The notes under the pieces: generated by a model | Database searches by the model: none | Told to the model about the DNA's origin: nothing | Seen by the model: the letters and a program-made list of their open reading frames with translations, nothing else | Program-made: the position numbers and the translations under genes | From: Ralstonia wenshanensis | GTDB taxonomy: Bacteria; Pseudomonadota; Gammaproteobacteria; Burkholderiales; Burkholderiaceae | DNA length: 64,000 nucleotides | Assembly (NCBI RefSeq): GCF_021173085.1 | Contig: NZ_CP076413.1 | Coordinates: forward strand, 2,542,001 to 2,606,000 | Direction: 5' to 3' | In this document: positions 39,213 to 46,453 of the stretch, piece after piece | Position numbering within the stretch: the stretch's first letter is position 1 | How the letters are laid out: each line of letters begins with the position of its first letter

Positions 39213-39329
39213 ACCTGCCCATGATCCTACTGCGCGGCCCGATCTTGAACTTGCAATGCTCGCCGTACGCATGTACGGCTGCGCTTCTCGCTTCAACCTC
39301 GAGCCGCTCGCTACGAATCATGGGCAGGT
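39213..39329 (+). repeat. Structured dispersed repeat, copy 2 (3' of nadK)
   Basis: A 117-bp palindromic element starting 2 nt after the nadK stop. Outer arms ACCTGCCCATGAT / ATCATGGGCAGGT pair perfectly. The inner part shares long identical blocks with copy 1 at 21408-21516 (for example GTACGGCTGCGCTTCTCG). The outer arms differ in sequence from copy 1 but both pair, which indicates selection on the fold. recN begins 26 bp after it. Confidence 0.85.
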
Positions 39330-39355
39330 ACTAAAACTCCTCGCTCACCGCTTCC

Positions 39356-41062
39356 ATGCTGCGCAGCCTCACCATCCGCGATTTCGTCATCGTTCACGCG
39401 CTGGATCTCGATCTGGCCGACGGTTTTACCGTGTTTACGGGCGAGACCGGCGCGGGCAAATCCATCCTGATCGATGCACTTGCACTCACGCTGGGTGAGC
39501 GCGCCGATGCGGCTGTCGTGCGCGAAGGCGCGCCGCGTGCCGACATCACCGCCGAGTTCGACGTGCATCCGCATGTGGCCGCATGGCTGGAGGCACATGA
39601 ACTGCACGACGACGAGGGCGTGATCCTGCTGCGTCGCACAGTCGATGCTGCCGGCCGCAGCAAAGCCTTCATCAACGGCGCGGCCGTCACGCTGGCGCAG
39701 CTGCGCGAGGTGGGCGAACAACTGGTCGACATCCACGGTCAGCACGCGCATCAACTGCTGCTGAAGGCGGATGCGCAGCGCAGCCTCCTCGACGCCCATG
39801 CGGGCCTGGAAGGCGCCGTGCGCGTGGTCGGAGAACGTTACCGGGAGTGGCATGCCGTGGTGCGGGCACGCGAAGCCGCCGAGCAGCAGTCGCGCGAAGT
39901 CCAGCTCGAGCGCGAGCGCATCGAATGGCAGGTCAACGAATTGCAGAAGCTTGGCCCGCAACCTGGCGAGTGGGAAGAGGTCCAGGCCGAGCACCACCGC
40001 CTGTCGCACGCAGCCAGCCTGATCGAAGGCACGCGCGCGGCGCTGGATGGGTTGTCCGAGTCCGAAGGTGCGGTGCTCACGCAACTGGGAGCGACGCTCC
40101 ATACGCTGCGTGAACTGGCCGAGATCGACCCCGCGCTTACCGACGTGCTGGCTGCACTTGAGCCGGCCGAGGTGCAGATCCAGGAGGCCGTGCACACGCT
40201 CGCCCGCTATGCCGATCGCGCCGAGCTGGACCCGGACCGCCTGGCCGAAGTTGACGCACGCATGCAGGCACTGCACACCATGGCACGCAAATACCGCGTC
40301 GCCCCCGAAACGCTGCCCGCTGAACTGGCTGAACGGCAGGCGCAACTGGCCGCGCTGCAAGCGGCATCCGACCTGGATGCGCTGCAGGCCCAGGAAGCGC
40401 AAACCCAAGCCGCCTATATGACGGTCGCGCAATCGCTGTCGCGCGACCGCGCCAAGGCCGCGCGCGAGTTGGCCGACGCGGTGACCGGGGCCATGCAAGG
40501 CCTGTCGATGGCCGGCGGCCGCTTCGACATCGCGCTGCACGCGCTGGAACATGGCGGCGCAGCGGGGCTGGAGCAAGTCGAATTCCTCGTCGCGGGGCAT
40601 GCGGGCGTGTCACCACGGCCGTTGGCGAAGGTCGCCTCGGGCGGCGAGCTGGCGCGTATCAGCCTGGCCATCTCGGTGATTGCCAGCGAGGCAAGCCCGA
40701 CGCCCACGCTGATCTTCGACGAAGTAGATTCCGGCATCGGCGGTGCGGTGGCAGAAGTCGTGGGACGACGCCTGCGCGAACTCGGCATGCGCCGCCAGGT
40801 GCTGTGCGTCACGCACCTGCCGCAAGTAGCCGCGCTCGCCAATCACCATATTCAAGTCGCCAAGCAGACGGTCGCCGGCAGCACGCGGTCCGACCTCGTG
40901 GTGCTGGACGCCACAGGCCGCGTGGACGAGATCGCCCGCATGCTGGGCGGCGCGTCGCTCACCGACACCACGCGGCGCCACGCAGACGAGATGCTCGCCG
41001 CGGGCCGTGCGCAATCGGCACCTGAATCCGCGACGCGGAAATCCCGCCGCGTGGCACAGTGA
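39356..41062 (+). CDS. recN: DNA repair protein RecN
   Basis: RecN is an SMC-like ATPase acting at DNA double-strand breaks. The 568-residue protein has N-terminal Walker A in FTGETGAGKSILIDAL, a central coiled-coil region (about 160-370), and C-terminal SGGELARISLA and LIFDEVDSGIGGAVAE. Length matches the family. It is separated from nadK only by the repeat element, an arrangement (hrcA-nadK-recN) common in betaproteobacteria. I see no convincing LexA box directly upstream. Confidence 0.96.
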   Translation: MLRSLTIRDFVIVHALDLDLADGFTVFTGETGAGKSILIDALALTLGERADAAVVREGAPRADITAEFDVHPHVAAWLEAHELHDDEGVILLRRTVDAAGRSKAFINGAAVTLAQLREVGEQLVDIHGQHAHQLLLKADAQRSLLDAHAGLEGAVRVVGERYREWHAVVRAREAAEQQSREVQLERERIEWQVNELQKLGPQPGEWEEVQAEHHRLSHAASLIEGTRAALDGLSESEGAVLTQLGATLHTLRELAEIDPALTDVLAALEPAEVQIQEAVHTLARYADRAELDPDRLAEVDARMQALHTMARKYRVAPETLPAELAERQAQLAALQAASDLDALQAQEAQTQAAYMTVAQSLSRDRAKAARELADAVTGAMQGLSMAGGRFDIALHALEHGGAAGLEQVEFLVAGHAGVSPRPLAKVASGGELARISLAISVIASEASPTPTLIFDEVDSGIGGAVAEVVGRRLRELGMRRQVLCVTHLPQVAALANHHIQVAKQTVAGSTRSDLVVLDATGRVDEIARMLGGASLTDTTRRHADEMLAAGRAQSAPESATRKSRRVAQ

Positions 41063-41155
41063 TCGCCTATACCGGAACCATTGCTGCCAGGGTTGGCACG
41101 AACATTCCGGATGCACGCGCTACAAACACCCTCTACCGAATCCAAGGAGAACTTC

Positions 41156-41620
41156 ATGGCCCGCATGGCCCGCACGATCCAACCGGCTGCCCGCCCTCGA
41201 TCCCTGCTGTCGACCGCCAAGCCTGCGCTGGCCGCGGCTCTCGGCCTGTGCCTGCTGGCCGCGTGCAAGTCCGTGCCGGCCATTGATCCGGGCAAACCGC
41301 CTGCCATGGACCCCGCCTCGGCCAACACCCAGCCTCCTGCTTCCGTGTCGGCTGCACATAGTCTGGGCGACATCATCATCGGCCTGAGCACGCCGACCAC
41401 CTCGTCCGCCACCGTGCAAGGCGTGCTGGATGCTGCCGGCGCACGCGCAACGCCGCGCCTGGCCTTTGCGGTGGTGCGTCCGATGTCGGGTGGATTCTGG
41501 GTGGTGCGCGCCAGCTCGGGCGATGCATCGGCCACGCTGGATGGCGCAGTGACAGCGTTGCGCGGCACGCCCGGCATCGCTTCGGCCGACCCGGATCGCA
41601 TCATGAAGATTCAACGCTGA
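41156..41620 (+). CDS. Lipoprotein resembling a free-standing subtilase propeptide
   Basis: A 154-residue lipoprotein with lipobox LLAAC (Cys37) and a Pro/Ala-rich linker. The C-terminal domain (about 68-154) resembles the propeptides of the two subtilases encoded next. Shared elements are a first strand (GDIIIGLS here, GDLIIKW and QLIVKEK in the proteases), RPMSGG plus a Val-rich strand (109-117 here, 89-97 in the second protease), and PDRIM near the end (146-150 here, PDRIL and PDRIM in the proteases). It has no peptidase domain. AAGGAGA precedes the ATG. Inhibition or folding assistance in trans is an inference. Confidence 0.75.
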   Translation: MARMARTIQPAARPRSLLSTAKPALAAALGLCLLAACKSVPAIDPGKPPAMDPASANTQPPASVSAAHSLGDIIIGLSTPTTSSATVQGVLDAAGARATPRLAFAVVRPMSGGFWVVRASSGDASATLDGAVTALRGTPGIASADPDRIMKIQR

Positions 41621-41885
41621 ACTACCGCGACACCACTCCACACTGTGAATGATCGGGCGCCGCCTGGCGTCCGGTTCCCGGCTCCCCATTCCCTCGCCAG
41701 GCCCGCAATCTGCTTCAGCAGCAACGCACCAGCCGGCCTTTTTCCCCTCGCAAACGTGATCGGCCGTCGCCGCAACACCAAGCGGACAAGTCGCGTGCTA
41801 CCTTTGGTTTTGTGTAACGGTATGTCAACGATCACATCCTGACGACGTTTCTCATTACAACGAGACCCCCACGGAGCACCCGCTG
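41621..41885. other. Intergenic region before the first protease
   Basis: 265 bp with no credible gene. It is less GC-rich near its 3' end and must hold the promoter of the first protease, but I see no clear -35/-10 pair or intrinsic terminator. Confidence 0.4.
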
Positions 41886-43535
41886 ATGACCCCCTCCCTC
41901 TTCCGGTTGAAGTCTTGGCTCCGCGCGGGCGCCGGCCTGGCCTGTCTTGCCTGGGTGATGGGCAGCCAGGTCGCCACAGCTGCCGCGCCGCTGCCGCAAT
42001 ACACCGGTGACCTGATCATCAAATGGCGCGACGACACGAGTGGCACGCGCAAGACGCTCTCCGCCAGCGAGGCGAACAACCGCTTGCTGTCGGTAGCGCA
42101 AGCAGCGGGCAGCACGCTGCAGGTCAAGCGCACGCTGGGCACCAATGCGCAGCTCATGCACACCGGCCTGACCGATGCGGCCAGCATCCAGGCCACCGTC
42201 GACAAGATCGCGCAGGACGCCCGCGTGGCCTATGTCGTGCCTGATCGCATCCTGCGGCCCAACACCATTCCGAACGATCCGCTGTTCGCCACGCAGAACA
42301 ACCTGGCCGCACCGGCGCTGGTACCGGGCGGCATCAACGCAGCCGCGGCGTGGAGCATCACGCAGGGCTCCACGGGCATCGTGGTGGCGGTGGTCGATAC
42401 CGGCTATACCGATCACCCTGATCTGTCGCCCAAGATCCTGCCGGGCTACAACTTTATTTCGGACCCTGCGCGCGCGGGGAATTCCTTCGGCCGGGGGACG
42501 GACGCGCATGACCTGGGCGACATCGTTACTGCAGCCGACGTTCCCAATATCTCCGGCTGCACCACCAATGACATTAGCAATCCTGCGGCAAGCAGTTGGC
42601 ACGGCACCGAGGTCAGCAGCGTACTCGCCGCCCAGACAAACAACACCCTCGATATCGCAGGGGTAGGCTGGAATACGCCGATCGTGCCGGTACGCGTGTC
42701 GGGCAAATGCGGCGCGCTGCTGTCCGACACGGTGGACGGCATGCTGTGGGCGGGCGGCATCAACGTGTCCGGCGTGCCGACCAACGCCAACCCGGCGCGT
42801 GTGGTGAACGTGAGCCTGGGCAGCACCACGCAGTGCTCTGCGGCAGAACAGGACGCGGTGAACCAGTTGGCCGCACGCGGCGCCATCGTGGTGGCGGCCG
42901 CCGGCAATGAAGCCGCGCAGACCGTTGATGCGCCGGCCAATTGCGCAGGCGCCATCGCCGTCACCGCGCACGTCGACAGCGGCGAGAACGCCAGCTACGC
43001 GAACGTCGGGCCGCAGGTGGCGCTGTCGGCGCCGGGCGGTGGCTGCGGCAACTCGAAGGTCGTCACCACGACAAATCCGGCAACTTGTGCGGAGCCCGTC
43101 TCCGTCATCCAGGCCGACTCGAACGACGGTACGCAGAGCGTCGGCAATCCCACGGTCAAGTCGGTGGCAGGTACGAGCTTCTCGACACCGGAAACAGCCG
43201 GCACCATCGCGTTGATGCTGAGTGTGCAACCACAGTTGTCGAACGCGCAGGTATTGGCGGGTCTGAAGCAGACCGCACGCCCGCACCCGAGCGGCACGTT
43301 TTGCGCCGTGAACACCGGCATCTGCGGCGCGGGCCTGCTGGATACCGCAGGTGCTGTCAGTTATGCCCAGAACACGGCGCCAGCCGGCGCGGGTAGTGGG
43401 ACGACGGGGTCGGGCGGATCGACCGGGAGTTCCAGCAGCGGTGGTGGAGGCGGTGGGACCATCCCGCTGGCCGGTGCAGCGCTGCTGTTGGTGGCCGGCA
43501 TGTACGGCGGTCGCCGTCGCCCGAAGGCGCATTAA
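41886..43535 (+). CDS. S8 family serine peptidase with GlyGly-CTERM tail (protease A)
   Basis: A secreted subtilisin-like protease of 549 residues: signal peptide (about 1-33), I9-like propeptide (about 38-128), catalytic domain (about 150-475) and C-terminal sorting tail. The triad is Asp171 (VVDTGY), His239 (WHGTEV) and Ser431 (GTSFSTP). Six cysteines in the catalytic domain suggest disulfides. The tail has a six-glycine run, a hydrophobic helix and RRR, the tripartite GlyGly-CTERM signal cleaved by rhombosortase, which is encoded 2.3 kb away. GlyGly-CTERM proteins are usually exported by type II secretion. Substrate unknown. Confidence 0.93.
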   Translation: MTPSLFRLKSWLRAGAGLACLAWVMGSQVATAAAPLPQYTGDLIIKWRDDTSGTRKTLSASEANNRLLSVAQAAGSTLQVKRTLGTNAQLMHTGLTDAASIQATVDKIAQDARVAYVVPDRILRPNTIPNDPLFATQNNLAAPALVPGGINAAAAWSITQGSTGIVVAVVDTGYTDHPDLSPKILPGYNFISDPARAGNSFGRGTDAHDLGDIVTAADVPNISGCTTNDISNPAASSWHGTEVSSVLAAQTNNTLDIAGVGWNTPIVPVRVSGKCGALLSDTVDGMLWAGGINVSGVPTNANPARVVNVSLGSTTQCSAAEQDAVNQLAARGAIVVAAAGNEAAQTVDAPANCAGAIAVTAHVDSGENASYANVGPQVALSAPGGGCGNSKVVTTTNPATCAEPVSVIQADSNDGTQSVGNPTVKSVAGTSFSTPETAGTIALMLSVQPQLSNAQVLAGLKQTARPHPSGTFCAVNTGICGAGLLDTAGAVSYAQNTAPAGAGSGTTGSGGSTGSSSSGGGGGGTIPLAGAALLLVAGMYGGRRRPKAH

Positions 43536-43541
43536 GCGCAC

Positions 43542-43568
43542 GCGCCTCCCACAAGGCGCCTCGCTTTT
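43542..43568 (+). terminator. Intrinsic terminator after protease A
   Basis: GCGCCT-cccaca-AGGCGC followed by CTCGCTTTT, just after the stop codon. The stem is short (6 bp) and the T-run modest. Confidence 0.55.
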
Positions 43569-43693
43569 CGCGTGCAACGCTGCGCGGTACGCGGCTCTTG
43601 GCTGGTTACGCCGATTGACCGTACCGCACACGCGATTTGAGCCAGATATAAAAATTACTAAACAACGCAGTTAGCCTGTTTAAGCGAGGAAAC

Positions 43694-43717
43694 GCGCAAT
43701 TCTTGTGATAATTGCGC
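43694..43717. promoter_or_regulatory. Inverted repeat upstream of protease B
   Basis: GCGCAATT-cttgtgat-AATTGCGC is a perfect 8-bp inverted repeat ending 30 bp before the protease B start, in an AT-rich stretch unlike the surroundings. It could be an operator or a leader hairpin. Confidence 0.5.
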
Positions 43718-43747
43718 CTCCGTTTCCCAAAATAACAGGTTAATTAC

Positions 43748-45751
43748 ATGAAATTGATTGCCCAGGGGGGCATTGTCCGCGCACTCGTCGCGCTTGGACT
43801 GGTCTCGTATCACGCTGTCCCGGCGCTAGCCGTCGGAAAGGTCGCCACACCAACAGCCCAATTGCAATGGGTAACTCAACTCATTGTGAAGGAAAAAAGC
43901 GGCGGGCTGAAGCCGCAATCCAATGGGACTGATAGCACGGCTGCGCGCCCGGACGTTGCAACGGTGCAACGCTGGTCGGCCGCCGCACAACTTCAAGTGA
44001 CGTATAAGAGGCCCATGTCAGGGGGTGCTCATGTGGTCACGCTACCCAACGTCATGTCATTTGCAGACGCTCAAACGGTGGCACACCGGATGGAGGCGAG
44101 CGGCCAATTCGAGTATGTCTCCCCCGACCGGATCATGCGCCCTACGGCCGTGGCCAGCGACCCTCAATTCGCCAATCAGTGGAACCTATGGCCGAGCACG
44201 ACGGTCGCCAACGGACCCGCGACAACCGCAGCCGGCGGAGCGAACATCACAACTGCATGGGATAAGACCAAGGGTGTGAATTCGGTCTACGTGGCCGTCA
44301 TCGATACCGGCCTGCTGGCCAACCATGAAGATCTCGCGGGCGCGAACATCCGCTCGGGATACGACTTCATCAGCAACAACGTCTACAACGGCACGCCTGA
44401 TCCTTCCAGCCACAACACAGTGCCACTGGGCTTCGTCGAGAACGATCCGTCCGACACGCCAGCTGGCCGCGACAGCAACCCGTCGGATCCGGGCGACTGG
44501 GTCAGCAATACGGATACCACCAACTTTCCGACCTACTGCGGCTCGACCCTGCGCAACAGCAGCTGGCATGGCACCTTCGTGACGGGCCAGATCGTTGCTC
44601 AACACAATTCGCTTGGGGTCGCCGGCATTGCGCCCAACGTGACCATCCAGATGGCTCGCGCCCTCGGCAAGTGCGGCGGCGTAGCATCTGACATCATTGA
44701 TGCCATGGCCTGGGTAACCGGCGACAGCAGCGTACTTGGCGCTAACGGCACACCACTACCGGTCAACTCGCCCATGGCAAAAGTGGTGAACATGAGCCTT
44801 GGTGGAGCGGGCAACTGCCTCTCCGCCGAACAGGCTGCCATCACGGCGGCACGCGCACGAGGGGCCACGATCGTTGTCGCGACTGGCAACGATGGCGCAG
44901 GCATCATTGGGTCGCCGGCCAACTGCAATGGCGTCATCGCGGTGACGGCACATACGATCGATGGTGATAGTGCGAACTATGCCAACGTCGGTACGGGCAC
45001 CACCATCAGCGCGCCGGGCGGTGGCTCGGGCACGATAGTGCTTGGTAGCGGGACCCCGATCACCTCGTTGTCAAATACCGGCACGCAGGGGCCGGCCGCA
45101 GACACGTATGGGACGGAAATCGGCACTTCGATGGCGACTCCGCACGTCGCAGGTGTCGCGGCGCTGATGCTGTCGGTCAACAGCTCGCTGACACCAGATC
45201 AGATTGCCACCGTCCTCCAGCAGTCGGCTCGGCCATTCCCGGCGGGCACATACTGCGCAACGCATACGGGCGTCTGCGGCGCCGGCATGCTGGATGCGGG
45301 TGCCGCCGTTGCGCTGGCGAAGGGCAATCCGACTGTGCACGCATCGACGTCGGCAAGCACAGTGGTCGCAAACAACGCGGTCACGCTCACAGCAACCGGC
45401 AATGCCGGCCTCGTCAATACCATCGCGAGCGTGCAATGGGCGCAGACTTCCGGGCCGTCCGTCAGCCTCACCACTGCCGGCCCCGATAGCAACGGCAATT
45501 ACACCGCCACATTCACGCCATCGGCCGAGGGCACCTACGCCTTCAAGGTCATGCTGACGAGCAACACCGGCGCGACCGCCACCGATACCGCCAACGTGAC
45601 AGTCACTGCAGCCGCAGCGAGCACCGGCACCACCACCCCGCCTGCGACGACCACGTCCAGCGGTGGCGGCGGTGGCGGCGCTATCGGCCTGGGCGGCGCA
45701 GCATTGCTGCTGGCCGCCGGCTTGGCCGGCCGTCGGCGTCGTGTGAAGTAA
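43748..45751 (+). CDS. S8 family serine peptidase with PKD-like domain and GlyGly-CTERM tail (protease B)
   Basis: A 667-residue secreted subtilase, paralogous to protease A. It has a signal peptide (about 1-29), propeptide (about 38-135 with RPMSGG and PDRIM), catalytic domain with Asp186 (VIDTGL), His274 (WHGTFV) and Ser461 (GTSMATPHVAG). A PKD/Ig-like domain follows (about 535-625, with VTLTATGNAG, VQWAQTSGP and GTYAFKVMLT). The GlyGly-CTERM tail comes last (GGGGGG, hydrophobic helix, GRRRRVK). The first ~450 bp are visibly less GC-rich than neighbouring genes, which may reflect different ancestry or relaxed constraint. Confidence 0.93.
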   Translation: MKLIAQGGIVRALVALGLVSYHAVPALAVGKVATPTAQLQWVTQLIVKEKSGGLKPQSNGTDSTAARPDVATVQRWSAAAQLQVTYKRPMSGGAHVVTLPNVMSFADAQTVAHRMEASGQFEYVSPDRIMRPTAVASDPQFANQWNLWPSTTVANGPATTAAGGANITTAWDKTKGVNSVYVAVIDTGLLANHEDLAGANIRSGYDFISNNVYNGTPDPSSHNTVPLGFVENDPSDTPAGRDSNPSDPGDWVSNTDTTNFPTYCGSTLRNSSWHGTFVTGQIVAQHNSLGVAGIAPNVTIQMARALGKCGGVASDIIDAMAWVTGDSSVLGANGTPLPVNSPMAKVVNMSLGGAGNCLSAEQAAITAARARGATIVVATGNDGAGIIGSPANCNGVIAVTAHTIDGDSANYANVGTGTTISAPGGGSGTIVLGSGTPITSLSNTGTQGPAADTYGTEIGTSMATPHVAGVAALMLSVNSSLTPDQIATVLQQSARPFPAGTYCATHTGVCGAGMLDAGAAVALAKGNPTVHASTSASTVVANNAVTLTATGNAGLVNTIASVQWAQTSGPSVSLTTAGPDSNGNYTATFTPSAEGTYAFKVMLTSNTGATATDTANVTVTAAAASTGTTTPPATTTSSGGGGGGAIGLGGAALLLAAGLAGRRRRVK

Positions 45752-45768
45752 GCCTATTGGTACTTTCG

Positions 45769-45799
45769 GCCCGCGCCTTCATTGGGCGCGGGCATTTTT
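45769..45799 (+). terminator. Intrinsic terminator after protease B
   Basis: GCCCGCGCC-ttcattg-GGCGCGGGC followed by ATTTTT. It is a 9-bp GC-rich perfect stem with a T-run, between the convergent protease B and rhombosortase genes. Confidence 0.88.
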
Positions 45800-45835
45800 C
45801 GCACTCCCGCTTTGTCCCATCGGACTTTCCGCTGC

Positions 45836-46453
45836 TCACCTAGGCAGGCGATTGTCGCGAAGGCGCCACTCCCCCAACACCCAAATCAGCAACCCGCTCG
45901 CCGCGCCAAACGCATGAGCGATGCGCACCACGCCAAACCCCCAGTGCGGATCAAAGGCGATGGGCGACAGCCAGGATTGCTCCAGCCACACCTTCACCAG
46001 CACGCCTGCGCACAGCGCCACGCCAATCCAGCGTGAGAAACGATCCTCTGCCGCGTCCGTGGATGGCCTCAGCAGCCGTAGCCCGCCCCATGCCGCCAGG
46101 CCATGCAGCGCGCCGGAGAGCCCTCCGTACCACTGCACCGTCGGCTGATTGAGCAGTGCAACCTGCACGAGCAGCCCGCACGCCACCAGCACTCCAACGA
46201 TGACTTGCGGCCGCAACACACGCGCCAGCAGCAGGATGAGCCCGGCCGCCGCCATCGCATCCGCCAACCAATGCCACTGGTCCAGATGCACCCACATGGC
46301 GGTCACGATGCGCCACCACTGCCCTGTTCGCACGGCGTCGCGTTGATACAGCCCGACCGCATACAACCACGGCACGAACGAGAACGCCGCCGACAGCGCA
46401 GCCACACCGGCGCACGCGGCCCACGTGTGCAGCGTTTGCCGATGCACCCTCAT
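45836..46453 (-). CDS. rrtA: Rhombosortase (RrtA-type rhomboid intramembrane protease)
   Basis: A 205-residue polytopic rhomboid-fold protease. The catalytic serine lies in YGGLSGALHGLAAWGG (Ser113 from this start) and the catalytic histidine in RIAHAFGAASGLL (His180). The GLSGxLHG signature and short length are those of rhombosortase, which cleaves GlyGly-CTERM tails. Both GlyGly-CTERM proteases are encoded next door on the other strand. The start is the ATG at 46453 that overlaps the glnE stop (ATGA); an upstream ATG at 46480 is possible. Transcription is probably as the second gene after glnE. Confidence 0.88.
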   Translation of the reverse strand: MRVHRQTLHTWAACAGVAALSAAFSFVPWLYAVGLYQRDAVRTGQWWRIVTAMWVHLDQWHWLADAMAAAGLILLLARVLRPQVIVGVLVACGLLVQVALLNQPTVQWYGGLSGALHGLAAWGGLRLLRPSTDAAEDRFSRWIGVALCAGVLVKVWLEQSWLSPIAFDPHWGFGVVRIAHAFGAASGLLIWVLGEWRLRDNRLPR

